Notes: a model not told the origin generated them from the letters alone. A stretch of DNA of 12,168 nt from Sutterella sp. (GCA_003488465.1 DNLN01000031.1:4106-16273); one strand, 5' to 3'; shown: positions 1 through 7,304, counted from the first letter of the stretch. Numbers and translations: made by a program.

Positions 1-75
1 GCGGCAAGCGTCTCGAAGAGTCCGAGCGTCGAATCGATTGATCCGCGCGAGCTTCTTCGCAACCGTACGCGCTAA
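1..75 (+). CDS. hflK: HflK protease-modulator subunit, 3' end only (partial)
   Basis: An open frame entering from the left edge ends in TAA at 73-75 and encodes 24 C-terminal residues rich in Ser, Arg and Asp/Glu (ending LLRNRTR). It lies 18 nt upstream of hflC in the same direction. HflK is the partner of HflC in the membrane complex that surrounds and restrains the FtsH protease, and its extreme C-terminus in Burkholderiales is typically a hydrophilic, Arg-rich tail of this sort. The identification rests mainly on position, because too little sequence is present to show the SPFH domain. Confidence 0.7.
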   Translation, partial: AASVSKSPSVESIDPRELLRNRTR

Positions 76-93
76 AGCAGGGGAGAGGACAAC

Positions 94-963
94 ATGAGAA
101 AGATGAATGCATTGGTGATCCTTGCCCTTGTCGTTGTAGGGATCGCAAAGCTTTGCCTTTATACCGTTGGTGAGCGCGAATATGCGCTCGTGTTCATGCT
201 GGGCGAACTCACCGAGGTCGTGTCTACGCCGGGTCTTCGCGTCAAAATGCCTGCTCCGTTGCAGAACGTGGTTTATCTTGACAAGCGCATCCTTACCATG
301 GATACGCCAGAGGCCGATCTTGTGCAGACGAGCGAAAAGAAGAATCTGCTCATCGACTCGTTCGTGAAGTGGCGCATTGAGGATGCAAGACGCTACTGGG
401 TGTCCTTCCAGGGCTCTGAGCGTGCTGCCGAGGATCGTCTTTCTGCCTTGCTGCGCGATGCGCTTAACCAGACCGTGAACCGCAGGACGGTGAACGCAAT
501 CACCTCGCGCGAGCGTGACAAGGCGATGCTCGAGATCCGCACCTCGCTCCAGGAACGCGTGAAGGACGTGGGCATCCAGATCGTTGACGTGCGTCTGAAG
601 CGTGTTGACTTCACGCCGCAGATTTCCGAGTCCGTCTATCGCCGCATGGAGGCTGAGCGCAAGCGCGTTGCAAGCGAAGAGCGCAGCACGGGTGCGGCCG
701 AGGCCGAGAAGATTCGCGCAAGCGCCGACAGACAGAGCGAGGTGATTCTTGCCGAGGCCTATCGCGACGCCCAGAAGATCAAGGGCGAGGGCGACGCTCA
801 GGCGACGGCGCTCTACGCAAAGTCCTTCGGCGCCGCCCCCGAGTTTGCCAAGTTCTACCGCAGCCTTGAGAAGTACCGCGAGAGCTTCGGCAAGTCTTCG
901 GACATGATGGTTGTGGATTCAAGCAGCGAGTTCTTCTCCTATCTGAAGAAGTCTGAGAAATGA
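94..963 (+). CDS. hflC: HflC, SPFH/band-7 membrane protein modulating FtsH
   Basis: This 289-residue protein has the expected length and layout of HflC. An N-terminal membrane anchor (about residues 5-25) is followed by an SPFH/band-7 domain beginning GEREYALVFMLGE, which includes the paired PGLRVKMP segment. A charged Ala/Glu/Arg helix (about 185-245) precedes the conserved C-terminal part with the FYRSLEKYRESF motif. HflC forms a large periplasm-facing assembly with HflK that encloses FtsH and limits its degradation of membrane proteins. The start at 94 has a purine-rich ribosome site (gggagagg, 81-88), and hflK ends 18 nt upstream. Its stop overlaps the next start as ATGA (960-963), so the two are probably translationally coupled. 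Nothing looks truncated. Identity is secure from the family architecture and from the neighbours. Confidence 0.95.
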   Translation: MRKMNALVILALVVVGIAKLCLYTVGEREYALVFMLGELTEVVSTPGLRVKMPAPLQNVVYLDKRILTMDTPEADLVQTSEKKNLLIDSFVKWRIEDARRYWVSFQGSERAAEDRLSALLRDALNQTVNRRTVNAITSRERDKAMLEIRTSLQERVKDVGIQIVDVRLKRVDFTPQISESVYRRMEAERKRVASEERSTGAAEAEKIRASADRQSEVILAEAYRDAQKIKGEGDAQATALYAKSFGAAPEFAKFYRSLEKYRESFGKSSDMMVVDSSSEFFSYLKKSEK

Positions 964-1151
964 AGGTCGTACTGCTTGCCCTGGGATTCATGCTGGTCTT
1001 CGAGGGGCTGATGCCGATGATTGCCCCGGAGAAATGGCAGATGCTCCTGAAGCAGCTTTCGGCTGAATCCCCGGACCTCGTTAGAAAAGTGGCCATGGCG
1101 ATGATCTGCCTAGGGCTGATGGTCGTCTGGCTTGTCATGGAGCTGTTATGA
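960..1151 (+). CDS. DUF2065 (YjeT-like) small inner-membrane protein
   Basis: A 63-residue hydrophobic protein with two predicted membrane helices (about residues 2-20 and 44-62) joined by a short loop containing APEKWQ and a charged stretch. This matches the DUF2065/YjeT family, whose members are 60-65 residues long and commonly sit next to hflC in proteobacteria; the function is not established. Its start overlaps the hflC stop and its own stop overlaps the hisZ start, both as ATGA, so it is embedded in the operon and likely expressed only by translational coupling. The conserved position suggests a link with the HflKC membrane complex, but that is inference. Confidence 0.85.
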   Translation: MKVVLLALGFMLVFEGLMPMIAPEKWQMLLKQLSAESPDLVRKVAMAMICLGLMVVWLVMELL

Positions 1152-2305
1152 CTGTCTGGTTGTTGCCTGACAATATCGCGGACATGCTGCCGCGCCAGGC
1201 GCGCACGATGGAGCGCATGCGCAGAACCTGCCTGGATCTGTTTGAAGTGCACGGTTTTGAGCTCGTCAAGCCGCCGCTCATCGAGTATGCCGATTCGCTG
1301 CTCACGGGAAGCGGCCAGGACGTGACCAACAACATGTTCCAGTTCATGGACCAGACCAATGGACGCGTGGTGGGGATTCGTCCGGATATCACTCCGCAGA
1401 TCGCCCGCATTGACGCGCACATCCTGAACCGCAAGTACGTGACGCGCCTTTGCTACGCAGGAAGCTGCCTGCATGCGCGCCCGATGCATCCGCTCGCCTC
1501 ACGCGAACCCGAAGTGACCGGCTGCGAACTCTTTGGCGCGGAGGGCATTGAGGCTGATGTCGAGGTTCTGACTCTGGCTGTGAAAACGCTTCGGAAACTG
1601 GGCGTGGGGTCGGTGCACGTTGATATTGGACATGTCGGGATCGTGAGGGCTCTGCTTGCTTCGGGCAACGTGAAGGGCCGGATGCTCCAGGACATTCTGC
1701 GGGCGCTCAGGCACAAGGACCCGGTGGCGCTCTCTCAGGTGACACAGGGTCTTGACGGGGAGCTCGCACAGGCGCTCGAGACGCTTCGCGTGAACTTCGG
1801 CGGCATCGAAGTGCTGCAGGCGCTTCAGGACAAACTGCCGAAGATGGAGTCGATCAGGGCGGCGCTTGATGAGGTTCGGGTCATTTCCGAGAAGTGCGGG
1901 GCCGATGAGGTGAGCTTTGATTTTTGTGATGTGCACGGATACCAATACCTCACCGGCGTCACTTTTTCAGTTCATGTACCGCAATATACTCAAGCGGTTT
2001 TGCGCGGCGGGCGGTATGATGATGTCGGGCTGGCCTTCGGGCGGTCCCGCCCGGCCTGCGGCTTCACGGTCTATCTGAGAGCGCTCGCGGGCATTGCGGA
2101 TTTCGAGGCGCCGCAGCACGAGGCTGTGGTTGCCCCGGCAGAGGCTGATCCCAGACTGGATGCGCTCGTAGAGAGACTGCGCGCGGCCGGTCGGATTGTT
2201 GTGCGCCTTCTGCCCGGTGAGCGGCTTGAGGATGTGGCCGAACACTTCATCGTGACGCATGAAATCGTGCGCACGGAGCAGGGATTTGAGCTGACGGCTC
2301 GCTAG
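1148..2305 (+). CDS. hisZ: HisZ, ATP phosphoribosyltransferase regulatory subunit
   Basis: This 385-residue protein resembles the catalytic core of histidyl-tRNA synthetase but lacks the C-terminal anticodon-binding domain, which is the signature of HisZ. Visible HisRS-like segments are the N-terminal [12 protein letters not shown], the [11 protein letters not shown] strand, [13 protein letters not shown] (about residues 78-90) and the glycine-rich [20 protein letters not shown] near the C-terminus. HisZ has no aminoacylation role. It forms a complex with the short form of HisG and makes the first step of histidine synthesis active and feedback-sensitive. Its presence predicts a short-form hisG elsewhere; none is in this window. 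The start at 1148 overlaps the preceding stop (ATGA) and has no strong ribosome site of its own. Lying between hfl genes and purA is the usual Burkholderiales arrangement. Confidence 0.93.
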   Translation: MTVWLLPDNIADMLPRQARTMERMRRTCLDLFEVHGFELVKPPLIEYADSLLTGSGQDVTNNMFQFMDQTNGRVVGIRPDITPQIARIDAHILNRKYVTRLCYAGSCLHARPMHPLASREPEVTGCELFGAEGIEADVEVLTLAVKTLRKLGVGSVHVDIGHVGIVRALLASGNVKGRMLQDILRALRHKDPVALSQVTQGLDGELAQALETLRVNFGGIEVLQALQDKLPKMESIRAALDEVRVISEKCGADEVSFDFCDVHGYQYLTGVTFSVHVPQYTQAVLRGGRYDDVGLAFGRSRPACGFTVYLRALAGIADFEAPQHEAVVAPAEADPRLDALVERLRAAGRIVVRLLPGERLEDVAEHFIVTHEIVRTEQGFELTAR

Positions 2306-2321
2306 AACTTATTGATCTTTT

Positions 2322-2326
2322 AGGAG
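2322..2326 (+). promoter_or_regulatory. Ribosome binding site deciding the purA start
   Basis: AGGAG lies 8 nt before ATG 2335. It excludes the in-frame GTG at 2326, which overlaps the motif itself. Confidence 0.75.
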
Positions 2327-2334
2327 TGAAAACG

Positions 2335-3627
2335 ATGGCAAGGAATGTCGTGGTTGTGGGAGCCCAGTGGGGCGACGAAGGCAAGGGCAAGATCGTCGAC
2401 TGGCTCTCTGAGAAGGCCGACGGTGTCGTGCGCTTCAATGGCGGCCACAATGCTGGACATACGCTCGTTGTCAACGGAGCGAAGACCATTCTGCGCCTGA
2501 TTCCCTCAGGCATCCTCCATCCCGGCAAGCACTGCTATCTCGGCAACGGCGTTGTGCTTTCGCCGCAGGCGTTTTTCGCCGAGGTCGATGAGTTGAAGAG
2601 CCATGGCGTGGACTGCGAATCACGCTTGCATGTCTCAGGCAACTGCCCGCTCATCATGCCGTATCACATTGCGCTCGACCATGCCCGTGAGGCGGCGCTT
2701 GGTTCCAAGAAGATCGGCACGACCGGCCGTGGCATCGGTCCGGCCTATGAGGACAAGGTCGGCCGTCGCACTGTTCGCGTAGCCGATCTGTACAAGCCTG
2801 ATTTCTTCGCCGAGCGCGTACGAGCCGTGATGGATCTGCACAATTTCATCCTGAAGAATTACCTGCATGCCGATACGCTCGACCCGCAGGCTGTCATCGA
2901 CGAGGCGCTCTCCTACGCCGACCGTCTGGCTCCGATGGTGACCGACGTTTCTGAAACACTGAACAACTTGATGGCCGACGGCCGTCAGTTCCTCTTTGAG
3001 GGCGCCCAGGGCTCGATGCTCGACATCGACCACGGAACCTATCCGTTTGTGACGAGTTCCAACACGGTTGCCGGATCGGCAACCGCTGGTGCCGGCGTTG
3101 GCCCGGACAAGATCAGTTTCGTGCTCGGCATCACCAAGGCCTACTGCACGCGTGTCGGTTCGGGTCCATTCCCGACCGAGTTGAATGACGCCGTTGGCGA
3201 AGAGTTGCGCCGCAAGGGCAACGAGTTCGGCGCCGTGACCGGACGTCCCCGCCGCTGCGGCTGGTTCGACGGAGCTGCGCTGCGCCGTGCGGTGCAGATC
3301 AACGGCCTGAACGGCCTGGCCGTGATGAAGCTCGACGTCTTCGACGGTATGGAAAAGGTCAAGCTCGCCGTCGGCTACACTGTCGATGGCAAGCGCGTGG
3401 ACGTGATGCCCTGTGGCGCGGATGCCGCAGCCAAGTGCGTGCCGATCTATGAAGAATTCGAAGGATGGCAGACCAGCACCTTCGGCATGACGCGCTGGGA
3501 GCAGCTGCCCAAGAGCGCCCAGAGCTATCTGAAGCGCCTGTCCGAGGTTGCTGGCTGTCCGATTGCCCTGGTGTCCACCGGACCGGATCGCAGCCAGACC
3601 ATTTTGCTGAAGGATCCATTCCAGTAA
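2335..3627 (+). CDS. purA: Adenylosuccinate synthetase PurA
   Basis: This 430-residue enzyme joins IMP and aspartate using GTP to give adenylosuccinate, the first committed step from IMP to AMP. The N-terminal phosphate-binding motif GDEGKGK spans residues 13-19, including the catalytic Asp14. His42 in GGHNAGH is the second catalytic residue. [14 protein letters not shown] (about 127-140) and GPFPTEL are also family signatures, and the length is normal for bacteria. I chose ATG 2335 over an in-frame GTG at 2326 because the ribosome site AGGAG (2322-2326) sits 8 nt before the ATG and would overlap the GTG. The gene begins 29 nt after hisZ and is probably the last gene of the operon; hairpins follow the stop. 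Confidence 0.97.
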   Translation: MARNVVVVGAQWGDEGKGKIVDWLSEKADGVVRFNGGHNAGHTLVVNGAKTILRLIPSGILHPGKHCYLGNGVVLSPQAFFAEVDELKSHGVDCESRLHVSGNCPLIMPYHIALDHAREAALGSKKIGTTGRGIGPAYEDKVGRRTVRVADLYKPDFFAERVRAVMDLHNFILKNYLHADTLDPQAVIDEALSYADRLAPMVTDVSETLNNLMADGRQFLFEGAQGSMLDIDHGTYPFVTSSNTVAGSATAGAGVGPDKISFVLGITKAYCTRVGSGPFPTELNDAVGEELRRKGNEFGAVTGRPRRCGWFDGAALRRAVQINGLNGLAVMKLDVFDGMEKVKLAVGYTVDGKRVDVMPCGADAAAKCVPIYEEFEGWQTSTFGMTRWEQLPKSAQSYLKRLSEVAGCPIALVSTGPDRSQTILLKDPFQ

Positions 3628-3662
3628 GAGAAGGGGTTCTTCTAAAGGTATGGCGGTACGAG

Positions 3663-3724
3663 GAAGCGGTTTTGTCTAAGAGGCAGACCGCTTCTCGCGT
3701 TTAGAGAACGCAATTTTGTTTTTT
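3663..3724 (+). terminator. Tandem hairpins with T-rich tail after purA (terminator or leader attenuator)
   Basis: An 8-bp perfect stem pairs GAAGCGGT (3663-3670) with ACCGCTTC (3687-3694). A second small stem pairs GCGTT (3697-3701) with AACGC (3707-3711) and is followed directly by AATTTTGTTTTTT (3712-3724). The second hairpin plus T-run has the form of a weak intrinsic terminator at the end of the hflK–purA operon. The T-run abuts the ribosome site (ggggaaa) of the next gene, so the same element could act as a 5' leader attenuator of the phosphoribosyltransferase gene. The short lower stem keeps confidence moderate. Confidence 0.45.
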
Positions 3725-3738
3725 GGGGAAAGACTCCG

Positions 3739-4275
3739 ATGACCACACTTGATCATGAATATGTTTCCTGGACTCAGTACATTGACCTGTGCGAGAGGCT
3801 TGTCGCAAGAGTCGGCCTGAGCGGATGGAAGTTTGATTCGCTTATCTGCCTTGCGCGCGGCGGCATGCGCCCCGGTGACGTGTTTAGCCGCGTGTACGGA
3901 AAGCCTCTGGCAGTGCTTTCCACGAGTTCGTACCGCGAGGAGGCTGGAACCGTTCAGGGGGATCTGAGCATCTCCAAGCACATCACCGGCGTTGATGCGC
4001 TCAAGGGCAAGGTGCTTCTCGTGGACGATCTGTGTGATTCGGGCAAGACGATTTCCAAGGTGATCGTGCATCTGAAGCATGAGTTTCCCGAAATCGAGGA
4101 GATTCGCGTCGCCGCCATCTGGGTGAAGGCTCAGTCGGTTCTGCTGCCCGACTACTATGTGGTCAAGTTTGACGGCAATCCCTGGATTCATCAGCCGTTC
4201 GAATGCTACGACGACATTTCGATCGAACGGCACCTCGAGAACTGCCGCAAGAAGTTCGGAGAAGATCACATCTAG
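3739..4275 (+). CDS. Phosphoribosyltransferase (type I PRTase fold, purine-type)
   Basis: A 178-residue protein with the type I phosphoribosyltransferase signature VLLVDDLCDSGKT at residues 92-104. The two adjacent Asp residues and the GKT loop bind the ribose-phosphate of PRPP. A pyrophosphate-loop motif ARGGM at 39-43 also fits the fold. The length and the C-terminal segment with a conserved Trp (about 144, PWIHQPFE) resemble the small xanthine/guanine or hypoxanthine PRTases that follow purA in betaproteobacteria. The base specificity cannot be read from the sequence, so no symbol is given. The likely role is purine salvage at the inner face of the membrane or in the cytoplasm. The start at ATG 3739 has a GGGGAAAG ribosome site (3725-3732). 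It sits 111 nt after purA, separated by hairpins, so it may be expressed separately or by read-through. Confidence 0.85.
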   Translation: MTTLDHEYVSWTQYIDLCERLVARVGLSGWKFDSLICLARGGMRPGDVFSRVYGKPLAVLSTSSYREEAGTVQGDLSISKHITGVDALKGKVLLVDDLCDSGKTISKVIVHLKHEFPEIEEIRVAAIWVKAQSVLLPDYYVVKFDGNPWIHQPFECYDDISIERHLENCRKKFGEDHI

Positions 4276-4294
4276 TGCTCGGTCGCTCTGCCTG

Positions 4295-4318
4295 AAGGGG
4301 GATGAAAAAATCCCCCTT
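4295..4318 (+). terminator. Strong hairpin after the phosphoribosyltransferase gene
   Basis: A perfect 9-bp inverted repeat pairs AAGGGGGAT (4295-4303) with ATCCCCCTT (4310-4318) across a 6-nt loop, 19 nt after the stop codon. The tail is only TTT then GGG, so it is a weak intrinsic terminator by the T-run rule. It may instead terminate inefficiently or protect the mRNA 3' end. Confidence 0.5.
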
Positions 4319-4332
4319 TGGGTTAGTTCCTT

Positions 4333-4355
4333 TTCCCGAGGAATTGTTCCGGGAA
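4333..4355 (+). other. Second hairpin in the leader of the formate/nitrite channel gene
   Basis: TTCCC (4333-4337) pairs with GGGAA (4351-4355), and inside it GGAA pairs with TTCC around a TTG loop, with a 2-nt bulge on one side. No T-run follows. It lies between the phosphoribosyltransferase and the channel gene, whose start is 108 nt downstream, and could be a leader structure or part of a compound terminator with the hairpin at 4295-4318. Confidence 0.35.
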
Positions 4356-4463
4356 ACTCTCTAGCATTCGCCTTTGCTCCTTGCGGCTGCAAGACTCCGG
4401 TTCTCCTGCCGCAGATCGGCCGCAAGGCATGTACTGACCGCCCCTTCAGTAGGAGAATGTTCC

Positions 4464-5288
4464 ATGGCTGCAGCCAATACGCCCAACCCGGCACCCGATC
4501 AGATTCCGCCCGCCCAGATTGAGGCCAAGGCAGAGACAATTGCCGTCGCAAAGGCATCGATGGCGCTCGGACAGCTGATTCCGCTTGCGATAGCAGCGGG
4601 CTTTTTCATCGGGCTGGGCGGCCTGTATTTCACGCTTTTCATGTCCGACCCCGGTATGGGGTTTGCTGCCTCCAGGTTTGCCGGAGGCGTCGTGTTCAGC
4701 CTGGGGCTTGCGCTCGTTGTCATCTGCGGCGCAGAGCTTTTCACCGGGAATGCGCTGATGGTGACTGCGGCGATGTCCGGAAAAATCACCTGCGGCAGGA
4801 TGGTTCTGAACTGGTTCTGGGTATGGGTGTTCAATTTCGTGGGTGCACTGCTCCTCGTGCTGCTTGTGTACTTCGCGAACGCGCAGTCCCTCGGGAACAT
4901 TGGCGCGGCGATGATGCGGATTGCCGCAGGGAAGATGACGCAGCCCTGGGTGACGCTCTTTTTCAAGGGAATCCTCTGCAATGTGCTGGTGTGCCTGGGC
5001 GTGTGGGTGGCCTTTGCTTCGCGCACCGTGGTCGACAAGGCGATCGGCGTGATCCTGCCGGTATCAGCATTCGTGGCGCTCGGCTTTGAGCACTGCGTGG
5101 CGAACATGTACTTCCTGCCCATGGGGCTGACGCTTGCCTCGACGGGCTTTGCCGCGCCCCAGGGCGTTGATCCTTCCGTGTTTTCCCTGAGCTCGATGTT
5201 CTTCAACCTTTCTGCCGTGACGCTCGGCAATATTGTCGGCGGCGCCTTGATCGGCATTGTCTACTGGTTTGCCTTTGCAAGAAAGTAG
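4464..5288 (+). CDS. Formate/nitrite transporter family (FNT) channel
   Basis: A 274-residue integral membrane protein of the FocA/NirC family, with six predicted membrane helices after a hydrophilic 35-residue N-terminus. Family landmarks are GAELFTGN with Thr94 in the broken second helix, a Lys-Gly-hydrophobic-Cys-Asn segment (Lys168, FFKGILCN), and GFEHCVANMYFLPMG with His210, the central pore histidine (His209 in E. coli FocA). FNT pentamers pass small monovalent anions such as formate, nitrite or lactate, coupled to protonation. The sequence around Lys168 looks closer to NirC, and the segment after His210 closer to FocA, so I do not assign a substrate. I chose ATG 4464 because AGGAG (4451-4455) precedes it by 8 nt and the upstream in-frame extension from 4374 lacks family character. 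No pyruvate-formate lyase or nitrite reductase gene is adjacent. Confidence 0.93.
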   Translation: MAAANTPNPAPDQIPPAQIEAKAETIAVAKASMALGQLIPLAIAAGFFIGLGGLYFTLFMSDPGMGFAASRFAGGVVFSLGLALVVICGAELFTGNALMVTAAMSGKITCGRMVLNWFWVWVFNFVGALLLVLLVYFANAQSLGNIGAAMMRIAAGKMTQPWVTLFFKGILCNVLVCLGVWVAFASRTVVDKAIGVILPVSAFVALGFEHCVANMYFLPMGLTLASTGFAAPQGVDPSVFSLSSMFFNLSAVTLGNIVGGALIGIVYWFAFARK

Positions 5289-5293
5289 GCCGT

Positions 5294-6946
5294 TCAGCCA
5301 AGCTGCGTGAGCCTGCGGCGCGCAGCCGTTTTCTTCACGAGCCTTATCAGAGCCGGTGCGATTTCGCCCGGCTCTCTGATATTGCACTGGTTGCGCGCAA
5401 GGCCGTGGTTTTCCGCCTCGATCGAGATCACGGCGAATTCGATCCCAGCACGGCTGATGATGCTCTCGGCATCTCTGAGGAGCCTTGCCGGGAAAATCCC
5501 GTCGGTGATCAGGATGAGGAGCTTAACGCCCGCCTTTTGGGGCCGAAGCTGTCCCACGGCCCATTCAATGGCGTTCCAGAGCGGCGTTCCTCCATACGAG
5601 GTGACAGAGCGCATCCGCTCAAGCCCGGCACTGAGCGCTTCGCCCCGCTGCAGAACAACGCTTGCGGCCGTTTTGCTCGGCCCTGGAAAGACTGCGGCCT
5701 CAACGCTTACTCCCTTGCGTTCGCACAGGGCCGACATGAGTGCGCTCACGGCAAGTTTTGCGCTTGTGAGCATTGCCAGACCCATGGAGCCTGAGCGGTC
5801 AAGGAGGATTTCCACGGCTCCGTCGGGAGAGCGCGAGAGCGCCGGGCGCATGAACAGCCGCTCGTCCTTTGTGGCGATGCGGCTCAGAAAGTCCGAACTC
5901 AGGCCGAGTCCAGCGCTCTTGATTGTCGAGTCGTTTGATTCGGACGGTGTTGCAAGGAGTCCGGAAAAGACTCGGGAGAGCTGCTCGATCTGGGGCTGTC
6001 CCTTTGCAAATTCGCTGATGTATGACTCGCCGTCCCAGTGCGTCTCTGGCAGATTCGGATCGGGCTTCCAGAGGCCGACATTGCCTTTGGTGGCGGTTGC
6101 GCTGGAATAGCCGACGCCCGCGGCTCCGGCGCGCTGCGCGCCATCCTCGCAGCCAAGGCGGGCCTGTTCGGGAGGCGTCTGATCGAGAAGACGGCGGCAG
6201 TGCTCGAGTTGCTCCTCGTCGGTCGCTCGAAGCCTGCGCTCAAAGGCGCCGGTCTGCGCCTTTGCGTCCTTGCCCGGGCGTTCACCCTGAGCTGCCTGCT
6301 GATCGGCAAGAAGCATCTGCGTTAGGTTCTTGGCAAGCGTGACGACCCCGGCCGTGTCCTTGATGCTGTAAACGCTCTTTGCCTTTTCAAGCGCCTTGTC
6401 GAGTTTGCCGACATCAAGCTTGCTGCGGATTGCCGCATCAAATGTCTCGAACCGGCGCAGCGCCCAAGGGGCGCCGAGCGGGCGCATCAGCGCCGCATGC
6501 AGCCAGACGCAAAAGAGTTCGCAGGCTTCAAGCGTGTTTGGATCGGCGCAGACGTGAAGGCGTCCCTGCTCTTCAAGCTTGTCCGAGAGTTCATACCGAT
6601 AGGCTGCGTAACCCGGGTATAGCTCCATGCCAAGGCCGTCGATCCGCACGTCCTCAAGCACATTGACGAGCGCCTTGGTGAAAGCGGGGAGCTGCTCCGA
6701 GGCGATCGCCTCCATGCTGGTCGCATACACATGCATCATTTCGTGGATTCCGTGCCCGGCCGCGTAGATCTCGAAATCCTTGTGCGAGGGATCCAGATTC
6801 CCGAGCCAGACGGTGCGGCCGTCGGTCTGAGGAGACTCGGTAAAGGAGAACTCGACCTGAGTGGCTGCGGAGAAAAAGCGCAGGAAGCTCTTGATTGCAG
6901 CGACACGGTGTTCGGGCGGTGTCTGCGGAGCTGTATGGATGGGCAT
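5294..6946 (-). CDS. CobT-like protein: HExxH metallopeptidase-like N-terminus and von Willebrand A domain
   Basis: A protein of about 550 residues. The N-terminal part carries the zinc-site signature HEMMH at residues 68-72 (in GHGIHEMMHVYAT), followed 26 residues later by Glu98 in NVLEDVRIDG, a plausible third ligand. This HE-H / LEDVRI pairing is typical of CobT-like proteins found with MoxR/CobS-type AAA+ ATPases. A low-complexity charged linker (about 225-330) leads to a C-terminal von Willebrand A domain with a complete MIDAS: Asp383-Arg-Ser-Gly-Ser, Thr in YGGTPLWNA, and Asp in LITDGIF. The family role is as partner of an AAA+ ATPase in metal insertion or complex remodelling; no such ATPase is in the window. 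The start at 6946 is chosen because homology-like sequence begins there. The frame stays open back to 7162, but that part is Pro-rich and unrelated. The ribosome site is weak, so the start is uncertain. The stop is 5 nt from that of the convergent channel gene. Confidence 0.8.
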   Translation of the reverse strand: MPIHTAPQTPPEHRVAAIKSFLRFFSAATQVEFSFTESPQTDGRTVWLGNLDPSHKDFEIYAAGHGIHEMMHVYATSMEAIASEQLPAFTKALVNVLEDVRIDGLGMELYPGYAAYRYELSDKLEEQGRLHVCADPNTLEACELFCVWLHAALMRPLGAPWALRRFETFDAAIRSKLDVGKLDKALEKAKSVYSIKDTAGVVTLAKNLTQMLLADQQAAQGERPGKDAKAQTGAFERRLRATDEEQLEHCRRLLDQTPPEQARLGCEDGAQRAGAAGVGYSSATATKGNVGLWKPDPNLPETHWDGESYISEFAKGQPQIEQLSRVFSGLLATPSESNDSTIKSAGLGLSSDFLSRIATKDERLFMRPALSRSPDGAVEILLDRSGSMGLAMLTSAKLAVSALMSALCERKGVSVEAAVFPGPSKTAASVVLQRGEALSAGLERMRSVTSYGGTPLWNAIEWAVGQLRPQKAGVKLLILITDGIFPARLLRDAESIISRAGIEFAVISIEAENHGLARNQCNIREPGEIAPALIRLVKKTAARRRLTQLG

Positions 6947-6984
6947 GATGGTGCTCGCAAGAGGAATTTGGTTCGTGGCAGGAG

Positions 6985-6990
6985 ATTGTA
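6985..6990 (-). promoter_or_regulatory. Candidate -10 element for the HExxH/VWA gene
   Basis: On the minus strand this reads TACAAT, five of six to TATAAT, about 39 nt upstream of the start at 6946, which would give a leader of about 32 nt. No good -35 is found at 16-18 nt; the best TTGTCG is 14 nt upstream. It is therefore a weak call. Confidence 0.3.
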
Positions 6991-7077
6991 CGAAACAGCG
7001 GTGTCGACAATACTGAGCCGAGGCGTAGGGAAATACCGGAGGTCCTGGCAAGAGGGATGGGGAAAAACCGGGAGGAA

Positions 7078-7115
7078 GTGCCAAAAATGGCACATGCCGG
7101 ACAGTTGCCAGACAG
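7078..7115. repeat. Operator-like palindrome plus 11-bp-spaced direct repeat
   Basis: A perfect 6-bp palindrome pairs GTGCCA (7078-7083) with TGGCAC (7088-7093) around AAAA. Directly after it, TGCCGGACAG (7095-7104) and TGCCAGACAG (7106-7115) form a direct repeat with one mismatch and an 11-bp period, that is, one helical turn. Further TGGCA copies lie at 6976-6980, 7046-7050 and 7126-7130. The arrangement resembles a binding site for a dimeric regulator between divergent genes. The protein that binds is unknown; the response regulator at 10693 is one candidate. Confidence 0.45.
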
Positions 7116-7165
7116 GGAGTTTCTTTGGCAGAGTGAGTTTTATATTTTCTCCAATGAGCCATGAT

Positions 7166-7194
7166 TTGTCAACGTCCGTTCGGCTCTTTAGATA
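7166..7194 (+). promoter_or_regulatory. Candidate sigma-70 promoter for the first flavoprotein
   Basis: TTGTCA (7166-7171, five of six) is followed after 17 nt by TAGATA (7189-7194, three of six). The spacing is ideal but the -10 is poor, so this is tentative. It lies 51 nt downstream of the direct repeat and would give a leader of about 100 nt. Confidence 0.3.
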
Positions 7195-7304
7195 GCTCAG
7201 GGCGATCTTTACGATGACGATCATGGGCGAAGGATCCGGGGGCTTTGAGCGACCTTCTCCCTGAAGATTTCTTTTGCGTTTGTTTTAGCTATGGAGACAA
7301 GACC

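Larger units (their letters stand above)
6947..7304. other. Divergent intergenic region with repeats and promoter-like sites
   Basis: This 358-bp stretch separates two divergent genes and contains no convincing coding sequence. An open frame continuing the minus-strand gene to 7162 exists, but it has no family character. The left part holds a promoter-like -10 for the minus-strand gene. The middle (6976-7130) holds repeated TGGCA/TGCCA elements. The right part holds a weak plus-strand promoter candidate and a 5' leader for the flavoprotein gene. The region 7131-7150 is locally AT-rich (TTTTATATTTTCT). Confidence 0.6.

Noticed and set aside
4374..4463. 30-residue extension of the channel protein
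   Set aside because: A good ribosome site at 4451-4455 points to ATG 4464, and the extension is not like FNT N-termini.
3676..4557. 293-residue open frame on the minus strand over the phosphoribosyltransferase gene
   Set aside because: It overlaps a recognisable enzyme, spans two intergenic hairpins and has no ribosome site or motif.
4499..5257. 252-residue open frame on the minus strand inside the channel gene
   Set aside because: It is the antisense shadow of a six-helix membrane protein with all the family landmarks on the other strand.
7088..7110. Possible sigma-54 promoter starting with TGGCAC
   Set aside because: The following TTGC begins 11 nt later instead of 5, so the GG and GC elements are not correctly spaced.
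7125..7148. TTGGCA with TATATT as a promoter
   Set aside because: The spacing is only 10-12 nt, too short for sigma-70.
6947..7162. 72-residue N-terminal extension of the HExxH/VWA protein
   Set aside because: The added residues are Pro-rich and unlike the family, and they would run through the promoter-like and operator-like sequences.
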